A stretch of DNA of 64,000 bases, from contig NZ_ALVT01000034.1 of NCBI RefSeq assembly GCF_000517105.1, positions 187,101 to 251,100 on the forward strand, in the 5' to 3' direction. Below are positions 25,977-35,184 of the stretch, piece after piece (the first letter of the stretch is position 1; the number at the start of each line of letters is the position of its first letter). The notes under the pieces are model-generated. The model was not told the DNA's origin and searched no databases. It was given only the letters and a program-made list of their open reading frames with translations. The translations under genes were made by a program, and so were the position numbers. The stretch is from Fischerella sp. PCC 9605 (lineage in GTDB: Bacteria > Cyanobacteriota > Cyanobacteriia > Cyanobacteriales > Nostocaceae).

Positions 25977-26906
25977 GTGGCAAACTTGAATGACTTATTC
26001 CAAATCTCAAGAGGTTGCGACAACTTCCAAAGAACAGGAGATGTAATTTTTGTTCATGGACTGATGGGTCATCCCCGAGAGACTTGGCATCCCACAGGCA
26101 AGAACGATGATAATAATTTCTGGCCAGCTTGGCTGGGAGAGGAACTACCAGACGTCGGTATTTGGTCACTGGGTTACGAAGTAGAAGCCTTTGCCTGGAA
26201 GGGCAACACTATGCCCCTAGTAGATCGCGCAACCAATACTTTGGCACTTCTAGATACATACGAAATTGGCGATCGCCCGCTGATTTTCATTACCCATAGC
26301 ATGGGCGGATTGTTGGTTAAGCAGATGCTTCGCCACGCATACGATTTCGGAAATCCAAGATGGAAGGCAATTGTAGAGCAGACGAAAGGCATTGTTTTTC
26401 TGTCAACTCCTCATTCGGGTTCCGACTTAGCAAATTGGATTAACTATATCGGTGGTATTCTCAGAACCACAGTCAGTGTTGATGAGCTTGAAGCACACCA
26501 TTCTCGTTTACGGGAACTAAACCTTTTGTATCGAAATCACGAACGCCTGAGTCAAATTCCAATGGAGGTTTACAGTGAAAAACAGAAAACCTACGGAAAA
26601 ATTCTCGTTGTGAATGAAACCAGTGCCGACCCAGGCATTCGTGGTGTAATTCCAATACCAATGGATAACGACCACATCTCAATCTGTAGACCGGAATCAA
26701 AAGATAGTCCTGTCTATCGTCGAGTGAAGAGATTTATTTGCGACCATTTAAAGACTCCTTTACAGCCGATTCAATTTGAACAGAAGGATAAAAAACTTGA
26801 AAAATTAACCATCGATCGGCGTAGTGGCGGTGTTTACTTTGGAACTGGCTCGGTTCATATCGATGGGGATGTAGTCGGAGGTAATCAGGAAAAACTTGAC
26901 AAGTAA
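25977..26906 (+). CDS. Alpha/beta hydrolase with C-terminal glycine-rich signalling motif
   Basis: A 309-residue lipase/esterase-like protein. Oxyanion-loop VHGLMGHP is at 26-33, the nucleophile elbow is THSMGG at 106-111 (S108), and the likely catalytic histidine is H233 in DNDHISI. It resembles the effector hydrolases (SesB-like) of NLR systems. After the hydrolase fold, residues 278-304 carry ID-x-RSGG-x-YF, then V-x-ID-GD-x-VGGNQ. The same motif occurs in the NTPase encoded 62 bases downstream. There is no signal peptide, so it acts inside the cell. The substrate is unknown; a membrane phospholipid is a reasonable guess. GTG start. Confidence 0.8.
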   Translation: MANLNDLFQISRGCDNFQRTGDVIFVHGLMGHPRETWHPTGKNDDNNFWPAWLGEELPDVGIWSLGYEVEAFAWKGNTMPLVDRATNTLALLDTYEIGDRPLIFITHSMGGLLVKQMLRHAYDFGNPRWKAIVEQTKGIVFLSTPHSGSDLANWINYIGGILRTTVSVDELEAHHSRLRELNLLYRNHERLSQIPMEVYSEKQKTYGKILVVNETSADPGIRGVIPIPMDNDHISICRPESKDSPVYRRVKRFICDHLKTPLQPIQFEQKDKKLEKLTIDRRSGGVYFGTGSVHIDGDVVGGNQEKLDK

Positions 26907-26968
26907 AGCTTACAGTCTTTTGTGAACAATATCTGGCAAGCTCTCTTAACCTACCGAATGTTGGTTAT

Positions 26969-29233
26969 GTGTCTGATTTACTCTTTTCAATAAGCGGGGA
27001 GGAAGTTAAGTCAGTGAGTGATGATTCCGAACAAAATCCCTCATCTGGGCAACAGAATACTGAAAAATCGGGGCAGGATAATAAAAGCGAGGGTGCTGAG
27101 GCATTCAATCACACCAATCCACAGGAAGAGTTCTTCAAGAAATTATTAGGCGAAGATACAGCTCGAAACATTAATGAATCCTTGCAATGGCAAGGAGCGG
27201 CAAACATATATATTGATGCCCGTAGTGGTGGTGCTTATTTTGCGAACCAAGTGGATATCGAAGGAGATATAGTAGGGGGCAATCAGACAAAATCGATTAA
27301 ACGCAGTTCTGTAAAAGACATAGCTGGACAAGTATTAAGTGCTGATATTGAAAAAGTACGTAGTGTCTATGTTGAGACCACTAGCTACCAGCAAGCAAAA
27401 AGAATCTTAAAAGAGAAGCACGTTTTGATCCTCTGGGGTGATTCTAAATTCGGTAAGCAAACTACTGCAATCCATCTGCTTTCGCACCTCAAGACTGAAG
27501 AAATTTTTGAAATCGACCCAGGAGTAGAAGACCTCAGTTTATTTCAATGTCAAGCGAAACAAGTGTATGTGATTGATACACTGGCAAGTGATAGCGCTTA
27601 TAAACTAAGTAGTTATCTACTCAAAGGCCTGAATCACAAACTCAGACAACAAGATAGTTATCTTGTCATCACTGTAGACAGTCGTGTGCGGCTATCGCCA
27701 GAAGCTTTGGGCGACTATATCCTTAATTGGAGTGAATTACCAAACAATGAGGAACTGCTAGAAAAACATCTCGCATGGTATTTCAAAGACCAATCCATGC
27801 TTGATAATAGTCACTCCTTGATTGAGTCAGAGTCAGTACGTCAGCTGCTCAACCACTACCTATTACCCGGTGAAGTAGATCAGTTAGCAGAAATCCTTGC
27901 CAAGGTTGTTAGGAAAGAGCTTGAGCCGGAGGAAGCACTGGCACGCTTTAGTGTTCGTGTTCGAGAGCAAGTTGAATCCTGGTTCGAGAAAGAAGAAAAT
28001 CAAGATCTGAGTAAATATGTCTTCATGATTACTCTGGCAGTTCTCAGCGGAAGTAGCTATCAAGCAGTCGTCGATGCTAGTCAGCGTTTACAATTTCTGA
28101 TCAAACCCCCATTAGACGGCAAAGAGGTTGCCGATGCTGAGCCACTTTTCAACAGAAGACGCAGCCAGTGGTTAAAAGATGTTTGCGCTCACCTAACCGA
28201 TGGATATGAAAATACTGAGTTTGGACGCAGTCGAGTTGAGCTAATTGAACTGGATAATCCCAGATTTCAGCCAGCTGTTCTACATTATGTTTGGAAAGAG
28301 TACGATCGCTTACGGGAACCGCTGCTTTTATGGTTGTGTGAGCTAGGGTCGCACCCTAGTTTTGAGGTACGGATCAGAGCTGCGGCGGCAGTTGGTGAAC
28401 TAAGTAAGTATGCTTTTGGTTTTGTGCTGGACAAAGTGCTGCGACCTTGGGCAAATTGCGAGGATCGCCGTTTGCAGAGATTAGCTGCACAAGCCATCAG
28501 CATACCAGTATTTGAAAGCGATCTTGCCCCACAAGTTCTAGGTTTGCTGCATCACTGGAGTACAGTAAATAATCCAAACTTACGTTGGACAGCCACAGCT
28601 GCTTATGGAGGCTATGTTGGATTGCGCTTTCCTGATATCGCGCTGCGAGATCTGTTTGCGATCGCCAAATCTGGAGACAGACTGTTATTTTTAGCGCTAG
28701 CCGAAAGCGTAGTAATCCTCTTTGAAGCTGGACAGTTTTTGCCTGGTCAATATCTTAAAGTTCTTAACACACTGCAAGTGTGGACAGAACAAACAAAGAC
28801 AAACATGACAAACCAGTTGAGTTTAGGAATCTTCTTGCTGTTGATGCGTGAGCCAAAAGTTCCACCAGAATTCAATAACAGCCATTTGCCTACATTACTG
28901 TGGCTCTTATGGGAAGAATATGAATTTGTTCAAGAACATCCCAAAACAGAGCGGACATATGAAAAAATTGTGACCGATCTATTGCGGAGTTCCTTAAATC
29001 TAAAGCTGACTCGCAAACTCGTGTTAGATGAACTCCACAATTGGCTCAAGCTGGTAGATTTTGATCGTCGGCTACTTCCAGTCCTTTGGCGAATTATATA
29101 TTTACTTGTTAATCAAGGAATCGAACGAGAGAGAGAACGTATCCTTAAATACCTTCAAAGATGGGCAGATGTTGAACAAGCCAATGCTGCCAGCAAAATA
29201 CTATCAAAAATTCAAAAGTATCTAAATATCTAG
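26969..29233 (+). CDS. STAND-type (NLR-like) NTPase with helical-repeat C-terminus
   Basis: A 754-residue protein. Residues 1-75 are low-complexity and acidic. Residues 80-108 repeat the hydrolase motif (ID-x-RSGG-x-YF and GD-x-VGGNQ). An nSTAND3-like NTPase follows: YQQAKRILKEKHVLILWG leads to a P-loop GDSKFGKQT (157-165), Walker B VYVID (199-203) and a sensor-like VITVDSR (233-239). The P-loop has Q where S or T normally follows GK. From about 400 the chain is an alpha-helical repeat array (HEAT/ARM-like: VRIRAAAAVGELSKY, RLQRLAAQAIS), a likely sensing platform. GTG 26969; a second GTG at 27014 has a better ribosome binding site. Confidence 0.75.
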   Translation: MSDLLFSISGEEVKSVSDDSEQNPSSGQQNTEKSGQDNKSEGAEAFNHTNPQEEFFKKLLGEDTARNINESLQWQGAANIYIDARSGGAYFANQVDIEGDIVGGNQTKSIKRSSVKDIAGQVLSADIEKVRSVYVETTSYQQAKRILKEKHVLILWGDSKFGKQTTAIHLLSHLKTEEIFEIDPGVEDLSLFQCQAKQVYVIDTLASDSAYKLSSYLLKGLNHKLRQQDSYLVITVDSRVRLSPEALGDYILNWSELPNNEELLEKHLAWYFKDQSMLDNSHSLIESESVRQLLNHYLLPGEVDQLAEILAKVVRKELEPEEALARFSVRVREQVESWFEKEENQDLSKYVFMITLAVLSGSSYQAVVDASQRLQFLIKPPLDGKEVADAEPLFNRRRSQWLKDVCAHLTDGYENTEFGRSRVELIELDNPRFQPAVLHYVWKEYDRLREPLLLWLCELGSHPSFEVRIRAAAAVGELSKYAFGFVLDKVLRPWANCEDRRLQRLAAQAISIPVFESDLAPQVLGLLHHWSTVNNPNLRWTATAAYGGYVGLRFPDIALRDLFAIAKSGDRLLFLALAESVVILFEAGQFLPGQYLKVLNTLQVWTEQTKTNMTNQLSLGIFLLLMREPKVPPEFNNSHLPTLLWLLWEEYEFVQEHPKTERTYEKIVTDLLRSSLNLKLTRKLVLDELHNWLKLVDFDRRLLPVLWRIIYLLVNQGIERERERILKYLQRWADVEQANAASKILSKIQKYLNI

Positions 29234-29249
29234 TAGAAGAGGTAAAACA

Positions 29250-30302
29250 ATGGCAAACACATACAGTCCTATTTTCAGCAAAGAACCACTTCGCGGGGGA
29301 TTATTTCAGCGCCGGCCAGTCCCTGAACCAGGGATAGCCCTAGTTTTTTCCGGTGATGGGCAACCCTTATTAACTATTGCACAGGGTCAAAGGGGACCCA
29401 CCAAGGGAGAAATGGTTTGGGGCAAATATAATCTGCTTTACAAGGTAGATATGACTGAACACCCATTGAGTTTTCGGTGTGACTTACCTTGTACAACTGA
29501 CGCTTTCGATTTTCATGCTGAGGTCAAGTTCAATTGCTCAGTACATAACCCGGAAATAATTGTACGACGCAATGTGACTGACGTTTATGAAGTACTAGAA
29601 CCTCTAATTGTTGAGGTCATGCGAAGCATGAGCCGTAACTATGAGTTTAAAGAAGTTGGTATTGCAGAGCGTGAGATAGGCGACAGGGTGAAACAAGAAG
29701 TATACGATGCAGGATTCCAACTCAATCGCTTTGTATTGAAACTATCTTTAGAACAAGAAGTACGAGATCGAATTCGCAGAAAGACAAATATTCAGGAAGA
29801 AGTTGAAGTCGATATTACAAGTATTAAAGGAAAAAGTGAAGTGGAGAAAACAGCTATCGAGGAACAGAACAAGCTAGAAAAGCTCAAGATAGAAAGCGAT
29901 AAATTAGAGATCGAGCGCTTGCGAATCAGAATGGACTTTTACAGCGAAATTATCCAGACTGGTAGCTTGCAATTGCTGATATTGCAACTTGCTAAAAACC
30001 CTAATGATGTAATGGCTGTTGCTCAAATGCTCAATCAACAGCGTCAACTCGCTGTTAATAATGAAGTTAAACTGCTAGAAGTATTGTTAAAAGAAGATGC
30101 TATAGAAGGGTCTCAACTCGATGATGCAGGTAAACATATAGTTCAGAGATTGATTGGTCTTATAGAACGTCCAGCACCTGCTTTGGAAGCCACTCTCACC
30201 AAAAATGCAGAAAGTCAGAAAGCTCTACTAGAAACAGACGAAACCAAGAGTGACTCCTCCGAACCTACAATTCCTGAAATTAACTGGGACGAAGACGACT
30301 AA
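29250..30302 (+). CDS. SPFH/band-7 domain protein
   Basis: A 350-residue protein. Residues about 25-185 have the SPFH pattern: VFSGDGQPLLTIAQGQ, YKVDMTEHPLSFRCDLPCTTDAFDF (split here by one strand) and a long EVMRSMSRNYEFKEVGIAERE segment. It is followed by a charged coiled coil (KGKSEVEKTAIEEQNKLEKL) at about 190-235 and an acidic tail ending EINWDEDD. Stomatin-like proteins form rings or scaffolds at membranes; this one lacks an obvious N-terminal membrane anchor. It starts 16 bases after the NTPase stop with AGAGGT upstream, so the two are probably translated together. Confidence 0.72.
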   Translation: MANTYSPIFSKEPLRGGLFQRRPVPEPGIALVFSGDGQPLLTIAQGQRGPTKGEMVWGKYNLLYKVDMTEHPLSFRCDLPCTTDAFDFHAEVKFNCSVHNPEIIVRRNVTDVYEVLEPLIVEVMRSMSRNYEFKEVGIAEREIGDRVKQEVYDAGFQLNRFVLKLSLEQEVRDRIRRKTNIQEEVEVDITSIKGKSEVEKTAIEEQNKLEKLKIESDKLEIERLRIRMDFYSEIIQTGSLQLLILQLAKNPNDVMAVAQMLNQQRQLAVNNEVKLLEVLLKEDAIEGSQLDDAGKHIVQRLIGLIERPAPALEATLTKNAESQKALLETDETKSDSSEPTIPEINWDEDD

Positions 30303-30350
30303 AATAATTAATTTACGTAGCCTCATGAGAGAAAAAGGCAAAAAATCATC

Positions 30351-31229
30351 GTGATAGAGTTCCTGCAAAGCACAATTCGAGCATTCTGGGAACTGCTTCT
30401 ACTCATACCAATTCCGTGGCGGTTTCTAGTTGTTTTACTCCTGTTCATGCTCGTTTTCCCCTGGTTTGTTTGGCGAGCTTTACCTTCGTTAATTTTCATA
30501 TTCTCCCATCTACTGCTTATCTGTGCAAAAGTTTTAGCATATGTTCTACTGTTTCTGGAATATTTACTAACACAATATATACGACAGCAAGGTCGTCAAC
30601 CGCCGAACTTTATTTATATCTATGGCGAATTCCTAAGTGGTATGGTGAGTACTTCTGTTGAAGTAACACAACAATCAAAAAAGATATTTGATTATGCCAT
30701 CAAAAAACGATGGTTGCTTCGTAGAGGATGGTTTGTAACAGCGACTATTATACTAGCTTTCACTTGGTATTTCCGCCCTATTTTTAGAGAAAGTAGTATT
30801 GCTAAATTTATTGATGGTGGAGTGATGTGGTGGTACTCGATTGAAGGATGGGGACTTTACTCTAAACGTTCATCCTCTGCTTTAAGTAGTCCTGCACCCA
30901 CAAAATTTATCCAAGCTTACTATTTAGCTATTAATGAACGTCAGTACCCAACTGCATGGAATTGTTTATCATATGAATTTCAAAGCAATCGATTAAGTTG
31001 GTCAAGTGGTTTTATTTCCTATGTAAATTCATTAGAAATTATTGAGCAAGTCAATATTAAGAAAATTAGTCTGGAAAAACAAACTAGTAACTCTGCTATA
31101 GTAAAAATTCGTTTACAATACCTGATGAGAAATACTCAAACACAATCCGAACTAAAGTCCGTACGCTTATGGCTGGTACGGGATGCCAAAACCCGCAAAT
31201 GGATGATTAATTATTTCAGGTTTGTTTAG
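30351..31229 (+). CDS. Membrane protein with C-terminal NTF2-like domain
   Basis: A 292-residue protein with a hydrophobic N-terminal half: segments at about 12-40, 44-73 and 127-142. After a Ser-rich linker near 174-182, residues 183-292 (PTKFIQAYYLAINERQYPTA onwards) look like an NTF2-like domain of the kind found in immunity-type and ARC6-like proteins. It is the last of four co-directional genes, 48 bases after the SPFH gene. It may anchor the system at the membrane or form its target or immunity component, but this is inference from position. GTG start; the upstream ribosome binding site is weak. Confidence 0.65.
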   Translation: MIEFLQSTIRAFWELLLLIPIPWRFLVVLLLFMLVFPWFVWRALPSLIFIFSHLLLICAKVLAYVLLFLEYLLTQYIRQQGRQPPNFIYIYGEFLSGMVSTSVEVTQQSKKIFDYAIKKRWLLRRGWFVTATIILAFTWYFRPIFRESSIAKFIDGGVMWWYSIEGWGLYSKRSSSALSSPAPTKFIQAYYLAINERQYPTAWNCLSYEFQSNRLSWSSGFISYVNSLEIIEQVNIKKISLEKQTSNSAIVKIRLQYLMRNTQTQSELKSVRLWLVRDAKTRKWMINYFRFV

Positions 31230-31278
31230 TTCAACAAGGTTCATTAGAGGGAATTTATAAAGTATAAATACAATAACT

Positions 31279-31391
31279 GTAGTGGACTGACACGATTAAA
31301 ATGGTGCAATAGTAAAGGTTTGTAGTAGGCGTTGTCTTCGCCAAAAAAACTAAAAACCTAATGCACCAAATGAGTATGGTCACGCCACTAC
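31279..31391. mobile_element. 113-bp fold-back element
   Basis: GTAGTGG at 31279-31285 is mirrored by CCACTAC at 31385-31391. Inside it, TGGTGCA (31302-31308) is mirrored by TGCACCA (31362-31368). The nested inverted repeats fold the whole element. It sits in the convergent gap between the membrane protein and the GH15 gene. Confidence 0.65.
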
Positions 31392-31402
31392 GCGAATGCT
31401 AA

Positions 31403-34400
31403 TTAAGCTGCGCTGACTTCTCCAAATTCTGTCAAGAACCTAAATGCCTTCACAACATAACTAGCGCATTCTCTAGGAGAAGTATTGTAAAACGATGGCC
31501 ATGCACTAGCTTTATCCTCATCATAGCGATCGCCCCTTTCCGGATGTCTATCTAACCATGCTAGTCTGACGGCATGACCGATTAACACATCCAACACTAT
31601 ATATTCTTCGATTTGCAAGCTTGGGTTATTAGAAGCGATCGCTGCTAATTCCATCAATGTTTCAATATTGACTTGGCGGTACTCTGGGGCTTCAATTTTA
31701 TTTAGTAGATGCTCTATTTGCAAGGCAAAATTCTTTTCTCCTGCTGTCATCTCCGATATCATCACTTCACTATCCAAGCGATTGCGGCGCTCTAGTTTAT
31801 CGCCAATTACTAAGCCTTTGCAATGATGCATCAACAGCCAAACTTGCTGAAAAAAGTCTTTTGGCACACGTCCCGTTGCTCCCTCGGCTTGGCGGAACCG
31901 CCGCCATCCGCCTGCTTGTACTTCTATGTCCTCGATCGCTGCTGGTTGCACTACCCAATCAATATCACTTTCTTTTTGTTTGACGTGCAGTGATTCTTGC
32001 TGGCGCAATAGCTTACTCATACCGACGTATTCACTTAATACCTGACGTAAGCGTGTTTTCACCTCAAAGGGCGAAAGTTGCATGAGTGTTTCGTATGCCT
32101 CATCTTGAGTAACTTTTAACTCTTGTGCTAGTTCGCTAGTAATCAACAAAATCAGATAACCGACTCTGAGGGTGAGTAGTCCTTTAAAGAGTTCGGATTC
32201 TGATTTAATTAACGTACTCAGATAAATGAGGATTTCTTGAGTCAAAACGCGATCGCGAATGTCTTCTCGACAAAAATGATTGATTTTCTCAACAATTTCA
32301 CTGTGAGACAGTGGCACAGTTATTAACGACGCTTCACTATAAGCTTTACCGACTGCGATTTGCTTACCTCGAACTACAATACTTGTCACTACGTCTGACA
32401 AAGCAATATATGCCATCTGCTGCAACCCTGCTGCACGACGCACAACCGCCCAAATTCCCAATTCCGCAGCCTTGGTGTAGACTTCATCGAGTAAATTCTC
32501 TACGGTAACAGGATTATTTGGCCCGCCAAAACCAGTATCAAACTCTAGTCCTTGCAAACGAGTTAACGTCTGCAATAACTCGATTTGCTCATAAATATTT
32601 TCTGAGGAACGCAAATAACCAAGCAGCAATCCTAAGTTGGTTTCGCACTCCACCTGGAATTCTTGGGTATGCTTTAAAGGCCAGTTCTTATCTGGATAGA
32701 AGGCTAGATAGGCACAGCGAGGTTTCGCATCTTTGACTGAAGACAAGGAAAATTCAAACTCTGGCAGAAAATCAAGTCGTTCGATCGCAGCTGTTAAGAG
32801 TAGCTGATTGAGTCGTCCTAATTTTACCTGCACACCGTTGCAAACACCATCTTTGAGTTCTTGCATCAGGTTAAGCAATGCTTCAGAACCTGTTTCTAGC
32901 ATAGTGTGTGTCAACATTAAGGTTAGGGTAGGACGCCCTAAATCGCTCCAGTACTTTTGAATGTAAGCAAGTTCACCTCGTAGTTGTGCGATCAGAAAAT
33001 GGTAATCGAGGGTTAAGTAGAACTGTTGGGAGTCTAAAAATGAGGGCAAGAATACTACAGTTTCGTTACCAATGCGAAAAATTCTGGATGTTGTCAAACT
33101 CCGGGGACGACGTGGCGGACGTCCGGTTAAACCGAGTTTGTCGCTGCGTCCTATTTGGGCATAAATGGCAATAAAATCATCGGGTTGGCGAATTTGAATT
33201 GGTTCTACTTGCTTGGGTGTTTGTGTTTCAATGCCATGAACTTCCAGTTTTGCCTGTAAATCTTCATCTTCCGCTAGCAAGGCGATTTGTACTAAACGTT
33301 CCCGGTGTCTGTCCATGCGTAAGTGTCGTCCCAAAGGATCGATATCCCCAACAGCGATTAATCCTTCACTTAGCATTTGCCCGAGGTAATACAAACTCTG
33401 CGCCCACACTAGGGGGATATTTTCGTTAGGTAAGCGTGGCTGGGTGTGGGGTGCTAGTTTCTCCGCTTCTATATACTCGGCTGGAACGTAATAAAGTTCT
33501 GGCAATAAACCCAAGCCATCACGTTTTACAACTAAAGACTCTAAACACTCTTGGTAATATTTAGCTAGTTCTTTGTCGCCCTGAAATAGCCCATCGAGAA
33601 CTAAATATGTGAAAAATAGGGGCCATTCGGATTCGATATTTTCAAATTGCTTGAGTTCCCACGGTTCGTAGTGCAAGCGCTTGGTGTCTTCTAAAACGGT
33701 TTGGTGTCCATCGCGCAGAAAACGCTTGCAACCATATTTGCCTGCGAGTTTCGCGATCGCGTCGTTGCGAGTACGATTGCGCAGTTGCACATCTTCGACT
33801 GCAAAGGCTGGAAAACTAATTATACTCAACAGCGCTGCATCAATTTCTTTGGAAGCAGATTCTCTTGGTAGCAAGGATTCTAGAGTAATTCTGGCGCGGG
33901 CAATTTCATCTGGCAACACGTGAATTACTGATGCATGACTGCCACGCATACCAAATAAATCCAGTCCATCAATTGCTTCTAAAGCAGCTTTTGCCATGCC
34001 TATGGAACTGGCGTTTAGTTCGGCATTGCCATGATTAATTTTGTTACCCCGTTCCCAAATTCCATAATCTGGTGTGCGATAAGCTCTACCAATGTAGTAA
34101 ACCAAATTTTGCACGAAGTTTACTTCATCAAGAGTATAAATTATTTGCAATCCGGAAGAAGTCATCTGTGCCAGCATCAGCACAAATATCGATGTCGCAT
34201 CCAGTTGCAAATGTCCCCATTCATCATCACCGACAACGATGTCTCCTGTAGCGGTGTTGTACTTAGCATGTAAAGCATCTAACGGTGATTGAGTGTGTTT
34301 AAATTGCTCTACTTTATGCGCCTGTCGCATCATCGCGAATAGCAAACCCCGCATAAGCTTGATGACACTGTGTTCTAATTCGTAGGCGCGTCCCTTGTCT

Positions 34401-34615
34401 TCATCAACCTTGCGGTATGCCAGTGCCAATCCCCAAACTGCCAAAATACTGTAGACGTTATCACGTACCCAAGCATCAGTATAATCACCGTGGGCTGTGA
34501 TTGCTGTACTTGCAGGTAGCAAACCAGTAATCGGATTTTGACGTGCCAAGATAATTGTCTTGATTTGCTGATAGTAATACTCTAGGCGAGCTTGCAATTG
34601 GGAAGCTGTTTTCAT
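31403..34615 (-). CDS. Glycoside hydrolase family 15 / phosphorylase kinase alpha-beta-like protein
   Basis: A very large protein of 1070 residues. The N-terminal half is an (alpha/alpha)6 barrel of the GH15 type, opening ARQNPITGLLPASTAITAHG, DYTDAWVRDNVYSILAVWGL and VVGDDEWGHLQLDATSIFV. The whole length resembles eukaryotic phosphorylase kinase alpha/beta subunits, which share this barrel. The C-terminal part has helical repeats and the family's EVQAGGWRRFRQAEGATGRV segment. Whether it hydrolyses glucans or regulates glycogen phosphorylase is not clear from sequence. It stands alone and converges on the four-gene operon. Confidence 0.82.
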   Translation of the reverse strand: MKTASQLQARLEYYYQQIKTIILARQNPITGLLPASTAITAHGDYTDAWVRDNVYSILAVWGLALAYRKVDEDKGRAYELEHSVIKLMRGLLFAMMRQAHKVEQFKHTQSPLDALHAKYNTATGDIVVGDDEWGHLQLDATSIFVLMLAQMTSSGLQIIYTLDEVNFVQNLVYYIGRAYRTPDYGIWERGNKINHGNAELNASSIGMAKAALEAIDGLDLFGMRGSHASVIHVLPDEIARARITLESLLPRESASKEIDAALLSIISFPAFAVEDVQLRNRTRNDAIAKLAGKYGCKRFLRDGHQTVLEDTKRLHYEPWELKQFENIESEWPLFFTYLVLDGLFQGDKELAKYYQECLESLVVKRDGLGLLPELYYVPAEYIEAEKLAPHTQPRLPNENIPLVWAQSLYYLGQMLSEGLIAVGDIDPLGRHLRMDRHRERLVQIALLAEDEDLQAKLEVHGIETQTPKQVEPIQIRQPDDFIAIYAQIGRSDKLGLTGRPPRRPRSLTTSRIFRIGNETVVFLPSFLDSQQFYLTLDYHFLIAQLRGELAYIQKYWSDLGRPTLTLMLTHTMLETGSEALLNLMQELKDGVCNGVQVKLGRLNQLLLTAAIERLDFLPEFEFSLSSVKDAKPRCAYLAFYPDKNWPLKHTQEFQVECETNLGLLLGYLRSSENIYEQIELLQTLTRLQGLEFDTGFGGPNNPVTVENLLDEVYTKAAELGIWAVVRRAAGLQQMAYIALSDVVTSIVVRGKQIAVGKAYSEASLITVPLSHSEIVEKINHFCREDIRDRVLTQEILIYLSTLIKSESELFKGLLTLRVGYLILLITSELAQELKVTQDEAYETLMQLSPFEVKTRLRQVLSEYVGMSKLLRQQESLHVKQKESDIDWVVQPAAIEDIEVQAGGWRRFRQAEGATGRVPKDFFQQVWLLMHHCKGLVIGDKLERRNRLDSEVMISEMTAGEKNFALQIEHLLNKIEAPEYRQVNIETLMELAAIASNNPSLQIEEYIVLDVLIGHAVRLAWLDRHPERGDRYDEDKASAWPSFYNTSPRECASYVVKAFRFLTEFGEVSAA

Positions 34616-35037
34616 GATTTGACTAGAGAGTAGATTCCGGAAAATAACCCTGTGACTGTGAAGTTAGTTATGTAAGCAAAGCCAGAACAAATTATGTAAT
34701 AGGCGATCGCACTATAGCTTCGGTTAAGGGATGAGCTTATTATCTCTTGTTAATAGCTATCTTGAAAACAAGGAAGAGGCAGTAAGGCAAAAGAAGTAAG
34801 AATTTCATTTATTTATTGGTTAATAATTTCTATTAGCATATACTTGCCTTCCAAATTTATCCAAATTTTTATTATTTCGTATATGTTTTTACTATTGCTT
34901 TAATTTTTTGTTGATTATTTTATAATAATAAATTTTATATTTAAGAGCAAGAGGTATTGAAAATAAGTCAGACATTCTATTTATTAGATTCATTAAAAAC
35001 TTGAATTTAGGAGAAAGAGTATAAAAAGGGGGTAATT
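34616..35037. other. AT-rich intergenic region
   Basis: Divergent promoter region between the GH15-like gene and a 48-residue gene. One GCGATCGC site lies at about 34703. AGGAGAAAGAG at 35009-35019 and AAGGGGG at 35026-35032 are the only ribosome-site-like features. Nothing else is seen. Confidence 0.4.
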
Positions 35038-35184
35038 ATGTCTGTGCGTTATAACGAAAATAATTCGCCATTAGTAAAAGTTGTATACTCTCAAATTAAA
35101 GTTAACGGCAAAATCGAGCTAGTACCAATGGAATTATACGCTGATGGAAAGCTCAAGCGGTGCGATGGCGAGATACAGCAATAA
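35038..35184 (+). CDS. Small conserved-type hypothetical protein, 48 residues
   Basis: Begins MSVRYNENNSPLVKVVYSQI and continues KVNGKIELVPMELYADGKLK, ending CDGEIQQ. AAAAAGGGGG lies 5 to 14 bases before the ATG, an excellent ribosome binding site. The amino-acid composition is natural, and the chain looks like one small beta-rich domain. I do not recognise a family. It is too short for many gene finders. Confidence 0.6.
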   Translation: MSVRYNENNSPLVKVVYSQIKVNGKIELVPMELYADGKLKRCDGEIQQ

